DNA of 64,000 nucleotides from JAKPBU01 sp964425695 (GCA_964425695.1 CAYRNF010000002.1:124001-188000), one strand, 5' to 3'; shown: positions 24,704-34,783, counted from the first letter of the stretch. The notes: generated by a model not told the origin, from the sequence alone. Made by a program: numbers and translations.

Positions 24704-26326
24704 ATGGCCATCTACCACGCTTCGATCAAAGCATTTTCGCGCGGAAAAGGGGAGTCTTCGGTCGCTGCGGCAGCGTATCGCGCTGGGTTGGATATTCTGG
24801 ATACCCACACCAAGCAACTGCATCGGTATTCGTTTCGCAAGGGCGTGGCCGCGCATTTCATGTTGGCACCTGCGGGCGCGCCGGCGTGGTGTGATGATCC
24901 ATCGGTGTTCTGGGATGCGAACGAAGCCTGGGAAACCCGCTCGAATGCGCGAGTCGCCCATGAGCTCGAGGTGTCGTTGCCGCATGACTTGTCGGAAGCG
25001 GAGCGCCAAGCGTTGGCCTTGGAGCTGGGCCAGATCCTAGTGGATCGCTACAAGGCAGTCGTGCTTGTGGCGATCCATGCGCCAAGCGTGTCGGGGGACA
25101 ACCGCAACCATCACGTTCACCTGTTGATGAGCGCGAGGCAGGTTGGGCCTGAGGGATTTGGTGCGCGTGCCGGCGCTGAGTTTTCGGAGCGGAAAGGCAG
25201 GGGAGCAGAGGAGATCCGGCGAGTGCGAGAGCTGGTGAGCGACAGGATCAATGCGCGGCTCGCGGCAGCGGGCTTGGAGGACCGGGTCGACCACCGCACC
25301 CTCAAAGCCCAGGCGATCGACGCGCGATTGAAGGGAGACTTCAAGCAGGCCAAGTTGCTCTCGCGCTTGCCAGGTAAGCACATGGGTCGTGCCATCACGG
25401 CCGCACTGCGCCGTGGCGACCCTAGCCTGGTTGATCGTGACCAGCCGGTTGCGACACCGGCACAGTCGGCGATGGACCGCGCCGTTGAGGCGTTCAACAG
25501 GGCTGGACGATTGATGTCGACCAGTGAGGGCCACACCGCCTCGGTGGCAAGGGCGGAGCGCGCTCGTGAGTCGGTCTCGCGCCCCAGCTTCAAACTGCCC
25601 GACGAGCCAACCGTGGATCGTGAGCTTCGTAAGCGCATCACTAAACATGGGGCGAGCCGGCTGGCCTTGGACCTCAGTCGACACGCACGACTGACCAGGG
25701 CGGAGGGCAAAGGCGCGCACATCCTCAACACCCAGGCCAAGCTAATCGAAGAGTGGTTGGAGAACCTGCAGGAGACGGCGCGGGTTGCCCTTCGCTCACT
25801 GGAAGAGATCCCAGGCATGCACATTGAGCCGTGCATGCGTGAGGCGATGGAGACGGCGCTTCGGCCCCGCGTGGCGATTTATGCTGAGAAGCGCTTCTTC
25901 TTCGAAGACTCGGAAGCCTTAGTCGCTGCCATAGTGGACTACGCCGGAGCCATGGTGGTGCCGCACCGAGCGCGGGAGCGGCTCGGGCGAGCCCAAGCGG
26001 CCGTCGTCTCCTTCGAGATCGAAGGGATAGGGCAGCGCGATCCGAAGATGGCCAGCGCCAAGCGCTCTCTGACCAAGGCAAAGGACGGCGTGTCGCGGCC
26101 TGCTCGCATCGTGCAAGACAGACGCATCCAAGAAGCAAGGCGAGAAATGGAGGAAGCGCGCGCGGGTATCGAGCGGGATTTCTACATCACACCGCTAGAT
26201 CGCGTGCAAACGTGTCCCCCACACCCGTATGCGGCGGAAATCGCAGGCAAGGAGCGGAAGAGTGATTCGAACCGGGTGCAGTTGAGGCCGAGGTCGGGGA
26301 TGTGTGGGTCGCTGGGGGGCAGGTAA
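24704..26326 (+). CDS. mobL: MobA/MobL-family relaxase
   Basis: The 540-residue protein opens with the MobA/MobL nicking domain (MAIYHASIKAFSRGKGESSV, then AAAYRAG) and has the three-histidine metal motif at NHHVHLLMS. It would nick the origin of transfer to start mobilization. The C-terminal half is helical and lacks a TraA-type helicase, so this is a mobilization protein needing another element's transfer machinery. AGGAG lies just upstream of ATG 24704. Confidence 0.9.
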   Translation: MAIYHASIKAFSRGKGESSVAAAAYRAGLDILDTHTKQLHRYSFRKGVAAHFMLAPAGAPAWCDDPSVFWDANEAWETRSNARVAHELEVSLPHDLSEAERQALALELGQILVDRYKAVVLVAIHAPSVSGDNRNHHVHLLMSARQVGPEGFGARAGAEFSERKGRGAEEIRRVRELVSDRINARLAAAGLEDRVDHRTLKAQAIDARLKGDFKQAKLLSRLPGKHMGRAITAALRRGDPSLVDRDQPVATPAQSAMDRAVEAFNRAGRLMSTSEGHTASVARAERARESVSRPSFKLPDEPTVDRELRKRITKHGASRLALDLSRHARLTRAEGKGAHILNTQAKLIEEWLENLQETARVALRSLEEIPGMHIEPCMREAMETALRPRVAIYAEKRFFFEDSEALVAAIVDYAGAMVVPHRARERLGRAQAAVVSFEIEGIGQRDPKMASAKRSLTKAKDGVSRPARIVQDRRIQEARREMEEARAGIERDFYITPLDRVQTCPPHPYAAEIAGKERKSDSNRVQLRPRSGMCGSLGGR

Positions 26327-26624
26327 TGCGAAACAGCCCGCTCTGCCAAACAGTGCTGTTTACTGACCTACTCGCGAGTCCCAGCACACCTAGCAAAGAG
26401 TAGCGTGCCTGGGCTAAGCGTGAACGAAGAGCAGCTGCGTAATTTCACTGACAACTGAGCTGCCGCGGTTATCACTGGGTCGTGGCCCCTTCGCCTTGGT
26501 TTCGGCAATACGGATTTGAGACCATGGCTCCGTTCTAGCCGTCTGTCGGCGGACAGATCAATGAGTTGGAAGCCGCCGAATTCCAGCCTAGCGCGCTTAC
26601 CGAGGGGCTGCAGGACAATCTTGG
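26327..26624. other. Intergenic stretch at the end of the mobilization module
   Basis: About 300 bases between the relaxase stop and the end of the convergent 1,314-residue gene. I see no gene, RNA or perfect hairpin. An element end might lie here, but I found no repeat that pairs with one on the left side. Confidence 0.4.
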
Positions 26625-29600
26625 TCAACTTCCGGTGGTGCTTTCTTCGACTTCGATCGCGTTGAGATACCAGCTCTCCGCGTTGCGGCGCCAGTCGCTG
26701 TGGAGGATGCCGTCCTGCTCGTATTTCTCGAACCCATCGGCGAAGTCGCCACTGGGCGAGCCGTCTGGATCAACGGCCAGCTGCACGATGACATTGACCA
26801 GGTCGACAACCAGGCCCAGCGGACCCAAGACCTTCGAGGCGACGGACCCGATCCGTAGGGCAGCACTGACGGCGCTGAATGTGCCCAGGCCGCCCGAGAG
26901 CGCGGAGAGCGAGCCGCTGACGATGTCCTTCACGCTATCGGACTTCACCCCGTCTGCCACGCTCTTGAAACCAAGCACCACATTCAACAGTCCGCCCGTC
27001 GTGTCGGCCACGGCGCCTAGCGCATTGATGCCAAAGCCGAGTTTCTGTTTCCAGTTGAGGCCGAAGCGTGTCGTGCCGGCAAGATTGGTGTCGTCGAGGA
27101 TCGACGCGATGGTGTTGTCGGTGGCCAGGTCGCGCACCGCGGCGTCGGTGAAGCTCGCGACGTTCTTGGTCGGATCGATCTCGACGGCGCCGGGCACCAA
27201 CGACTTGCCGTATTGCGTGAGCACGTCGTCGACGCTGGTCAGTGGCCTGCTCGTGGAGCCTGCCGGCACCTGCTTTTTGATGTCCTGGGCGATCGCCGAG
27301 GCTTCCTGCGGATCGGCCACGGCGGCGGTCTTGCCGCCGCTGGCGTCGGTCAGCGCCGCAGACACCGCCGCCTCGTCAGCCAAGTCAACGCCCACCAGCG
27401 CGCTGGCGAGCCGATGCTCGCTCGTGCCAGGGCCCGATGTGGTGTAGTCGGCATTGTTGCGAATGGCGCTGCGAATGACTGCGTCCGTCAGCTGCTTGAC
27501 CGCCACGCCGTCGTCGACCTTGCCGACGATCTGGGCAGCGGCGGCCTTGGTATTGCCGGTCATGCCGCCTTGGGTGAGGGCCCGTTCGACCGCGTCGACA
27601 TCGCTGGCATCGGCGCCCAGGGCGAGCACCTGCGCTACGGCTGCATCGGTGGTTTTGTTGAAGTTGCCGCCTAGCGCGGTGGCGGCATCCCGCAGATCCG
27701 TATCCAGCCCCAGCGTGTCGGCGAAGTTGGTCCAGCCGAGCTTTTCCGAGCCTTTACCGGCGAGCGTGGTGAACGAACTGGTCGCACCCAGGATGCCGAT
27801 GAAGTCGCTGGCCGACTGCAGGCGATCCCAAGGGTCGCCGCCCAGGTTCACATGCCCGCCAGCGATGCGATTGACGGCGGCGAACGTGCCGATGCCCCCT
27901 ACCGTGGAACCCCACAAGCCCGCGTTGCCGAGGCTTGCCACCAGGTGCTTCAAGTCGTCGGCGACTTTCAGCGGCATCTTCAAGGTGTCCACCACCTGGC
28001 GAACCGCCGCGAAGTTCATCAGGTCGCCGCCGGTGGCGGAAACGTGTTTGAGGACTCGCGCCAGTTGCTGACTCAGCGGCAAATTACCGATCGCGCCCGA
28101 AAGCATCGTCCTGAGGTCCGCAAGCTCCGTGCGTCCCAGCTCCGAGAGTCCGGAGGCCGTGCCGATCAGGGTTTGCGCATTGCCGAGGCTATCGAGCAGA
28201 TCGCCACTGGCCTGTTCGACCTCCTCCTCCGTCAGATCGCCGATGTCGGTGGTCAGCACCTCGGCTGCCATCACGTTCGTATTGAGCTTGGCCGCTGCCT
28301 TGGACGCCGCATCGGGATCGAGTTCGTTCAGACCAAGCAGGGCGTCGCCGATGAGCGCCTTGACGGCATCGTCCTGGCCTGCGGCACGCAGCCAGTCGAC
28401 ATGCAAGGCAAAGTCCTGGCTGGTGAGGTTGTCGCTCATGCGCTGCACGGTGCCCGCAAGGTCGGGCGTGATCCTGCGCACCTCAGCGGCGTAATCGGCT
28501 TGGATTTCCGGGTCGGCGAACGCCGCCTCCAACCCAGCATTGACCTTGGCCGTGTCGAAGATGCTGCCGGCATCCTCCACGCTCAGCGGGTGGGTGAACT
28601 CGTCGCCTAGATCTGTGTCTTGCGTGGTGAGCTGGGTCGCCTCCAGCATGCGGATGAACTTCTGCTGCGCATCCGTCGCGTCGTCTCCAAGTTCCCGATA
28701 GCGCTCCACCAGCGTCGTCAGCGCCTGCTCGCCCAGTGGCACGGACGAGGCCATCCCACGCTCCCCGCCGGGCAGCGTATAGCCGCCGACGGGCACGGCG
28801 TGGTGGCTGGTCAAGCCATCGCTTTGCCGCACCATCGTGTGCCCCGTCTCGGGGCTTGGAGTGGTCAGGCTCTTGAACAGGTTGGGAGTCGTGGTGGGGC
28901 TAATGGCGTATTCCCGCCCGCTCACGCCCATTGCGACGATCACGGCCGCGCTTGTGCCTTGCACCGTCTCGTAGGCTGCCCGCGCCGACTGAATCTCGTC
29001 CCCTCCCACTGCAACCGGGGCGCCGGCGTCGCCCGGTGCAGCGCTATCTGCGGGGCGGATGAGTGCTTTCGCCTGCGCCCGAGTGAGGGTGTTGATGGGC
29101 TGCTCGATCCGCGCGTTGTTGGCGACGAGGGGCACGTCCTGGCCTGTGGCAGGATCGATCTTCGCCAGCCCTTCGATACGCACAGTGCGGCCGTCGATGA
29201 CGAGCACACCCGACGCGAACGCATCGGTAAGCTCATGCTTGCCCAGTCCCTCGTTGCCATCGTGATCGAACGCGTCGATCACAGGGGCCAAGGCGTCGCT
29301 ACCGCCGTCTACCCCGTAGCCCAGGCGGGTCAGTCCGCGATCCAGCTCATTCTGGTTTGCGATGGCGTCGTCTTCCGAGCCCAGTGCTAACGCCGCGGGC
29401 GCGAGATCCGAACTCAGGGTGCCGGCACTACGGACGGTCTGAGCGACAAGCGCGCCCAGGTCATCGGCACTGAACTTGCCGTCTGGCTTGCCGCCTTCGG
29501 CTGCGATATCCAGCCGATATTTCAGCAGTTCTGGGCGTGCCAGGAGGTCACGCGCCAGCTGAATCTGTTCGGGCGTCGCGCCGTCGGGCGGGGCGTCTCC

Positions 29601-30569
29601 GGCAAGTCGTTCCAAGTCGCCGCGCCCCACCGCCTGATCGCCGCCGCGTAGGGCGCCCCATTGCGCGACGACCTGATCCAGCACGGTCCGTTCCTCAGTG
29701 CTCAACGGCATGGCGTTCAAGCGTGCACCGAAGTCGTTGATTGACACGACACCATCGGCCTTCCCACCTTCGGCCGCAGTGTCAAGCGCGGCAAACGCCG
29801 AGGGGCTGGACTTGAAGAACTGGGCCGCTGCGATGAGGCCGGGTGTGGCGTAGGCAGGCGGTGCGCTGCTGGTGAGCGCATCGATTTCCTTGCGCCCGAA
29901 CTTGTCGTCCCCACCGCGCAGCGCGTCCCAATCGCGCGCAAGCGCATTGAGCGCGTCGGCCTCCGAAATCGGGACAGCGTCGGCGACGCGCTCGCCGGCC
30001 AACGAGCGCAACTGGGAGTCCTGGCTTTGCTCGATATAGGCGGCACGCTCGCTGACGGGAAGAGCGAGTATTTCGCGCGCCGCGCTGCTGTCGATACTGC
30101 CGAGTGCTTCATAAGCAGGCTGGCTGGTGGAAGCCGAGTGCGCCTCAATCCAGTCTGCCGTGCTTCGGTAATTCGGTCCGCCCGCGGGGTCCCGAACCGA
30201 ACCATCGCCCGCACGCAAGAGCACGTGCCCCGCGTTGTTGGCATTCGTGCCAAGGTCGCGCAGATAGATAAGCGCTTCCCCAGTTCGCGCCATCGCGACC
30301 GCCTGCTCCAAGCAGTTGGCTTGACCATCGCCCAGCGCCTCGGTCAGAAGCGATGTCGCGGGCGCCTGACTCACCGCATGCAGCAGTGAGGGTGCCTCCT
30401 CAGCCAGCGTATCGAGCAAGGCCTCACGCTCTCGCGGATGCTGCTGCAAATAAGCGCGGACTACTGCCAGATCTCCTGCCCGGGCGATCTGCTGATGTTG
30501 CTCTTTTTCGGTCGTTGTTTCGGGTCGAGGTTCCCACTGCGCGGTGTGGCGCGATGGTGCGGTCTTCAT
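26625..30569 (-). CDS. Large HrpK/HrpF(NolX)-like putative type III-secreted protein
   Basis: The 1,314-residue product has several parts. (a) Residues 80-130 hold a possible papain-like triad: Cys86 in ANCLEQA, His115 in AGHVLL and Asp127 in VRDPAGG. (b) Two repeats of about 90 residues, 213-280 and 303-371, share W-x-ALRGGD, AP-x-x-x-ATP and AAEGGK-x-DG. (c) An EF-hand-like loop DAFDHDGNEGLGKHEL lies near 433-447, the type of segment found in HrpK/HrpF/NolX proteins. (d) Hydrophobic stretches near the C-terminus (INALGAVADTTGGLLNVVLG; VLGPLGLVVDLVNVIVQLAV) could insert in membranes. There is no signal peptide, and no XVIPCD. A secreted translocator or effector is likely; its export route is inference. 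Confidence 0.65.
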   Translation of the reverse strand: MKTAPSRHTAQWEPRPETTTEKEQHQQIARAGDLAVVRAYLQQHPREREALLDTLAEEAPSLLHAVSQAPATSLLTEALGDGQANCLEQAVAMARTGEALIYLRDLGTNANNAGHVLLRAGDGSVRDPAGGPNYRSTADWIEAHSASTSQPAYEALGSIDSSAAREILALPVSERAAYIEQSQDSQLRSLAGERVADAVPISEADALNALARDWDALRGGDDKFGRKEIDALTSSAPPAYATPGLIAAAQFFKSSPSAFAALDTAAEGGKADGVVSINDFGARLNAMPLSTEERTVLDQVVAQWGALRGGDQAVGRGDLERLAGDAPPDGATPEQIQLARDLLARPELLKYRLDIAAEGGKPDGKFSADDLGALVAQTVRSAGTLSSDLAPAALALGSEDDAIANQNELDRGLTRLGYGVDGGSDALAPVIDAFDHDGNEGLGKHELTDAFASGVLVIDGRTVRIEGLAKIDPATGQDVPLVANNARIEQPINTLTRAQAKALIRPADSAAPGDAGAPVAVGGDEIQSARAAYETVQGTSAAVIVAMGVSGREYAISPTTTPNLFKSLTTPSPETGHTMVRQSDGLTSHHAVPVGGYTLPGGERGMASSVPLGEQALTTLVERYRELGDDATDAQQKFIRMLEATQLTTQDTDLGDEFTHPLSVEDAGSIFDTAKVNAGLEAAFADPEIQADYAAEVRRITPDLAGTVQRMSDNLTSQDFALHVDWLRAAGQDDAVKALIGDALLGLNELDPDAASKAAAKLNTNVMAAEVLTTDIGDLTEEEVEQASGDLLDSLGNAQTLIGTASGLSELGRTELADLRTMLSGAIGNLPLSQQLARVLKHVSATGGDLMNFAAVRQVVDTLKMPLKVADDLKHLVASLGNAGLWGSTVGGIGTFAAVNRIAGGHVNLGGDPWDRLQSASDFIGILGATSSFTTLAGKGSEKLGWTNFADTLGLDTDLRDAATALGGNFNKTTDAAVAQVLALGADASDVDAVERALTQGGMTGNTKAAAAQIVGKVDDGVAVKQLTDAVIRSAIRNNADYTTSGPGTSEHRLASALVGVDLADEAAVSAALTDASGGKTAAVADPQEASAIAQDIKKQVPAGSTSRPLTSVDDVLTQYGKSLVPGAVEIDPTKNVASFTDAAVRDLATDNTIASILDDTNLAGTTRFGLNWKQKLGFGINALGAVADTTGGLLNVVLGFKSVADGVKSDSVKDIVSGSLSALSGGLGTFSAVSAALRIGSVASKVLGPLGLVVDLVNVIVQLAVDPDGSPSGDFADGFEKYEQDGILHSDWRRNAESWYLNAIEVEESTTGS

Positions 30570-30970
30570 GACGACCTCGGCAGGTGTGATCTCCCATGCA
30601 GCCTAGGGGAGAGTGCGCTGGCGTCCCAGCTAGGGAAAACCCATAGCTTCGGCGCATATGTCGAACCGTGGCAGCGGACCCGATGGGGCGGTGTCAGGCA
30701 TTTTTGGCAGACGGTGACGCGCGCCTACGTTCCCGGCGGCACTGACGAGCTTGACGCGCGTGTCTTGCCGCGAAGCGATTTGGAGCTGTCCGGGCGATAG
30801 CACTTGGCAGCCGGTCTCTACCGGCGGAAAGGCCGCGAACTTAATGCGCGGCCTGCGACTGCGCAGGGCGTCAAGTTGCGATTGAGGTGTCAAGGCAGGC
30901 ACTGACCCCGTCTCACTCTATGCGACAGAAGGGCACGACGCTTGAAGCATCGACCTGGGCAGGGGATGTA
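30570..30970. other. Intergenic region between divergent genes
   Basis: About 400 bases that should hold promoters of the large minus-strand gene and of the membrane-protein gene. I could not fix a promoter with confidence. No RNA gene or repeat is visible. Confidence 0.4.
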
Positions 30971-31633
30971 ATGGAAGCGGACAGCGTAGCCACGGCGGCA
31001 GGCTTCGTCGCACTCGTCGCAGCGGTGCTCAGGGTTGGTAAGAGCATCTTCGGGGATGTCGAAGAGTTCAGTCGTCGGCGCTTGCGGCGCATCGACGCCA
31101 GCGTCGCATCAATCGATCCGACGCGGCCCATTGGGCGCTTTGCCGCGGCTCTTCGCGAGGAAGAGGCATTCCGGCAACTTATGGGCGTCGCGCCGGCGCC
31201 GAGGATCGCGGCCCTCACGCAAGCGCTCTACGAGACGGGGGAATTTACGCAGCGGGAACTGGTGCATGCGATCCGGCAGCTCCCTTACGACGCCAATGTC
31301 ATCAACGACAAACGCAATCGCGGCAACGCAATGGCGGATATTGTCGGAGGCAGCATTCAATCGCTGCTGGGGCTGTATCTTGTGTGGATCAGCGTTTCGA
31401 TGCTGGATGAAGTGAGTGGCGCGGCGGACTACGTCGTTCTCGCGGGCGCGGCGGTGGCCGGACTCCTCATGATGTTCGTCTACGTGGGGTCTGCAATCCG
31501 CGGCAAGCATTCGCTTGACGCGATCACTCGTGTGTCGGAGGCAGTGGCGCCCCTTGAACGCACACAGTCGGCAAGCGCAGCCGCGTCTTCCTGCGGCGGA
31601 TCACTCTCCGCCATCCCACCTTTGGTGCGGTAG
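30971..31633 (+). CDS. Membrane protein of unknown function
   Basis: The 220-residue product has one N-terminal hydrophobic helix (ATAAGFVALVAAVLRVG) and two C-terminal membrane helices (SIQSLLGLYLVWISVSML; YVVLAGAAVAGLLMMFVYVG), with a basic amphipathic middle. ATG at 30971 has AGGGG just upstream; the frame also holds earlier ATGs. Its last 50 residues overlap the convergent small gene at 31480. The family is not recognised. It could be an immunity protein for a nearby toxin but nothing shows this. Confidence 0.6.
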   Translation: MEADSVATAAGFVALVAAVLRVGKSIFGDVEEFSRRRLRRIDASVASIDPTRPIGRFAAALREEEAFRQLMGVAPAPRIAALTQALYETGEFTQRELVHAIRQLPYDANVINDKRNRGNAMADIVGGSIQSLLGLYLVWISVSMLDEVSGAADYVVLAGAAVAGLLMMFVYVGSAIRGKHSLDAITRVSEAVAPLERTQSASAAASSCGGSLSAIPPLVR

Positions 31634-31815
31634 CTAAGCGCGTCCACGGTCCAGTAGCCGGGTAGGCCTTCGAGCTCCACCAAGGCAATACCTGACCACA
31701 AGAAGGCTGGAGTTTTCCGCTTGCCAGTAAGCACGCTACCGTTGCGCAGGGGCACGTGGACAGGCGTGCCCGGCGGGCATCGCTGATTGAAGGCGCGGGC
31801 GGCGTCGATCGACAT
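31480..31815 (-). CDS. Small conserved-looking protein of mobile-element type
   Basis: The first 65 residues are a compact beta-rich unit (AARAFNQRCPPGTPVHVPLR; SGIALVELEGLPGYWTVDAL), of a kind I associate with small accessory proteins of plasmids and integrative elements. The remaining 45 residues lie opposite the end of the preceding plus-strand gene and may be a read-through tail. The function is unknown. Confidence 0.5.
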   Translation of the reverse strand: MSIDAARAFNQRCPPGTPVHVPLRNGSVLTGKRKTPAFLWSGIALVELEGLPGYWTVDALSYRTKGGMAESDPPQEDAAALADCVRSRGATASDTRVIASSECLPRIADPT

Positions 31816-32043
31816 AGGTCAACGGTGCGGGGCACACGTCTCCTATGCTGCGACGCGGATCGCTACGCTTTGCGCACTGGCCTGGGAGTTGGCCGCCCCG
31901 GGTGTCGCAACGCAAGTTGCAAGCCTCCACACGGTCTGAGCCGGTGCTCGATGGGTCGCAGTGGAACGCTGCCGGGATCGCCGGATCGCCGGATGTGCAA
32001 GAGCCCTCCGGGGGCCAGCGCCAACTTGGGCTGGCCTTGCCGG

Positions 32044-32078
32044 TAAAAAAGCAGATCCCCGCCACAAGTGGCGGGGAT
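32044..32078 (-). terminator. Rho-independent terminator of the effector operon
   Basis: Read on the minus strand, an 11-base perfect stem (ATCCCCGCCAC with its complement, two-base loop) is followed four bases later by six T residues. It lies about 230 bases beyond the effector stop at 32309. The 31816-32308 stretch holds nothing else that I can support. Confidence 0.75.
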
Positions 32079-32308
32079 TGCCTGGGCCATGGAACCCAAC
32101 ACCCAACCCGGGTGTGCTGTCGGCAGGACCGCATCCCTGCAGGCCCCCGCATCTCTGGATTACCTCCTAACCGGTGGAGGGATCATGCGTTGCCGACAGG
32201 GATAGATTGCCCGGTCGAAGAGGCTGGCGCACTCAGCGAACGCCTTGTTGAAGGCTCAGAAAAGTCTGATTTGCTGAGCCGCATTCGCCGGCCGGGCAAC
32301 CATGCCGA

Positions 32309-34783
32309 TTACACGGCGCGCACCTGCGCCGCCGACAGCGTGCGCTCCGTCATCTCGCGCTCCGCCGCCAACGCCATCTGGCGCTGCTGTTCGTTGGATT
32401 GCGCGTGGTCGGCCACCTGCTGCATGTTCGGTGTCTGCCCCGATACATCGACACTGGTCCGAAAGCCGGGCGTGTTCCCCACGACCCAGAGCGTGTCGTC
32501 GCGCATCGTGGCGCCCGCCAGCTTGCCCGGATCGGTGATGCCGTTGTTGCTCGCCTGCATCGCGGCGAGGGCCACGTGCTCGTCGGAGACGCCACCCGGA
32601 ACCTGCGCGCGTAGTGCGTCGTAGAGTGCCCGGTCCCCTGGCGGCATCCGCGCAAGTGAAGTCGCGAAATCCGGTGAGCGTTCCAAGGTGGCGCCGTCGG
32701 CGTAGCGCGGCGAACGCGCGGCAAGCCAGTCCTTCGAGGCCTCGTCGATGGAGCCGCTAAGCGCCTGCGTCGTATCGATCCCCACGCGGCGTTCCTTGAA
32801 TTCCGGGTAAGGCCCGCGCTCGACCGCGTAGACCCGGCCGCCCTCACCGAGCTCGACACGCTGGAGTTGCAGCTTCTCGCGCTCAACCGTTGAGGCGACG
32901 GCGGCAGCGAGAAGGCCGGTGTTCGTGCCTTCGGCAATGCCCGCACCGCTGTCCATGCGCCGCACTTCCGCGTAGCTCTGCTGGTAGCTGCGGTAGCCCG
33001 GATGATCCGGCTGGCTCATGTTGCCCTCGATCATCGCGCCCTTGCGCGGCGTGGCCTCGGGCGCGACGGGCGCGGGTGCCGGAGTACGGCGCTCCGACGG
33101 CGGCACCCACTTCTCGAATTCCTTCGGCAGATCGGCGCTAATGTCCCCGGTGGTCGGGTCGTGAACGATGTTCACCCGCGCCCAGCGCGCCTGGACATTG
33201 AACTTGCCGGTCATGGGATCGGTGGCGTCCTCGATGACCCGGCGCGCCACGTTCTGCGCGCGCTCTTCCCACTGCGTTTCGGGCCTCCACTTACCAAGGC
33301 CCGCGTCGGCGAGCTGCAATCGGCCCAGAATGGTGGGCTGGGGATCCCCGGTCTGTGCGATGGCCTTCCCATGGAGCGACGCCTTGACCTCGAACACCTC
33401 CCACTGCCCGGTGGTGGGGTGGAGGCCCACCAAGTCGTTCCCATGCCCCGAGTTGTTCTGGATGGCGACGAGATCGCGATACCCCTCGCGCGCGAGCTTG
33501 TTTGCAACCAGTGCCTCGCCGATATCGCCCGTGTTCACATGCGCGCGTTGGGTCAGGTCCTTGTCCGCAACCCAACGACCGAGGGCGCGCTCAAACGAGA
33601 CATTGCCGTCGAACGCCGAAATGTCCTGGCGCGCGAGATACCCAAGTTGCTTCGGCGACAGCGCACCGCTTTCGAGCAGACCATCGAGCCTCCCCTGTGC
33701 CCGCATGTCGTCGACCAGGCCGCGCAGATCCCCTTGCGAGCGGCGCACGCCGGCGAGGGACTGGAAGAACCGCTCATCCATCTCGACATCGGGTCCACCT
33801 TCGCGCTGCGCGCGCAACGCAAGTTCCGTCAGTTCATCGAGCACGCCCTGATCGGCGTCGCCACGGTTGCGCCGTGCGTTGGGTGTGTCGACATCCGGCC
33901 CATCGGGCACATCGATCTTGCCGGCGACGCGCCCGAGTTTGCCGAGCTTCAATGCCGCGCCAACGGGCACAGCGGCGGCGAGGGCTTCCAGGCCGATCGC
34001 GCCCTTGGCCTCGCCCAGATACTCGCGCTCCTTCCCCTGCGCCTGGGCTTCTTTCAGGCCCTGGGCCCACTCGTTCCAGGCACCGACCGCCGCGTTCTTG
34101 GCGTCGTTGTAGGGCTTGGACGGATCACGCCGCGCCTCATCGATGTAGAGCGCTGCAGCGCTGACGATCAGGCCTCGAAAGTCAGCGTCAGTTGAGAACT
34201 TCGCGGCGAACTTCGTGAGATCGACCGTGTCGCCGATGATGCCCAGCGTCGCCTGGCTGGCGCCCTTCATCGCACCGTAGGTGTCCTGCGCCTGGCCAAA
34301 CCCCTCATGCGCCATGCGTGCTGCGGCGCGTTCGAGGAAGCTGTTGCCGCGGTCCTCGACCGTGCCCTCGGCCCACTGGCGGGCACCGCTGAGGGAGTCG
34401 CTGATGAACTGGTCGGCCTCAGTGCCCCGACCTCGGGTCCAGGACCAGGCGGCAGCGCCCTGGTCTCCAATCCACTCAGTGCCGCGTTCCAGAAGGCCTT
34501 CGCCGACGTCGTGTCGATCCAGTGCTTCGGCAAAGCGCTTCCCTTCGGAGTCGCTCAGGCCAGAACCGATCGCCTCGATGAGAGTCCCGACCTGTGCGCG
34601 ACCCTTCTCATCGCGATATTCGGGCGAGGCGATGAGCTCGCGCACGAGGCCTTCCGCATCCAGCCCATCGAGGGTCTGGTGCGCAAGCACTCTTCGCTGG
34701 GCTTCAAACCGAGTGAGATCGACGCGACCCTGCGCGTCGGTAGCGGCGGCGAGCGCGGCGAGATCCTGTGTAGACGTGGGCAT
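32309..34783 (-). CDS. X-T4SS effector: PD-(D/E)xK-like nuclease with XVIPCD
   Basis: The 824-residue protein is a probable antibacterial toxin. Residues 415-520 resemble a restriction-endonuclease-like fold: Glu423 (GDIGEALVANKL), Asp450 (GHGNDLVG) and Glu465-x-Lys467 (WEVFEVKAS). Residues 588-677 carry the VirD4-binding XVIPCD features (SQPDHPGYRSYQQSYAEVRR; AVERGP; RRVGIDTTQAL), and the tail from 715 (VVGNTPGFRTSVDVSGQTP, then a Gln-rich end) is also seen in such effectors. The helical N-terminal 300 residues are unassigned. It has no signal peptide and its companion upstream gene is probably immunity. The X-T4SS itself lies 9 kb to the right. Confidence 0.78.
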   Translation of the reverse strand: MPTSTQDLAALAAATDAQGRVDLTRFEAQRRVLAHQTLDGLDAEGLVRELIASPEYRDEKGRAQVGTLIEAIGSGLSDSEGKRFAEALDRHDVGEGLLERGTEWIGDQGAAAWSWTRGRGTEADQFISDSLSGARQWAEGTVEDRGNSFLERAAARMAHEGFGQAQDTYGAMKGASQATLGIIGDTVDLTKFAAKFSTDADFRGLIVSAAALYIDEARRDPSKPYNDAKNAAVGAWNEWAQGLKEAQAQGKEREYLGEAKGAIGLEALAAAVPVGAALKLGKLGRVAGKIDVPDGPDVDTPNARRNRGDADQGVLDELTELALRAQREGGPDVEMDERFFQSLAGVRRSQGDLRGLVDDMRAQGRLDGLLESGALSPKQLGYLARQDISAFDGNVSFERALGRWVADKDLTQRAHVNTGDIGEALVANKLAREGYRDLVAIQNNSGHGNDLVGLHPTTGQWEVFEVKASLHGKAIAQTGDPQPTILGRLQLADAGLGKWRPETQWEERAQNVARRVIEDATDPMTGKFNVQARWARVNIVHDPTTGDISADLPKEFEKWVPPSERRTPAPAPVAPEATPRKGAMIEGNMSQPDHPGYRSYQQSYAEVRRMDSGAGIAEGTNTGLLAAAVASTVEREKLQLQRVELGEGGRVYAVERGPYPEFKERRVGIDTTQALSGSIDEASKDWLAARSPRYADGATLERSPDFATSLARMPPGDRALYDALRAQVPGGVSDEHVALAAMQASNNGITDPGKLAGATMRDDTLWVVGNTPGFRTSVDVSGQTPNMQQVADHAQSNEQQRQMALAAEREMTERTLSAAQVRAV

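Noticed and set aside
26625..30569. X-T4SS effector assignment for the HrpK-like protein
   Set aside because: The C-terminus lacks the XVIPCD motifs that are clear in the effector at 32309.
31845..32624. Plus-strand open frame of about 260 codons
   Set aside because: It runs opposite the effector end and through the terminator, with protein composition typical of an antisense frame.
33002..34195. Long plus-strand frame over the effector gene
   Set aside because: It is antisense to a gene with clear XVIPCD and nuclease motifs, and such mirror frames are common in high-GC DNA.
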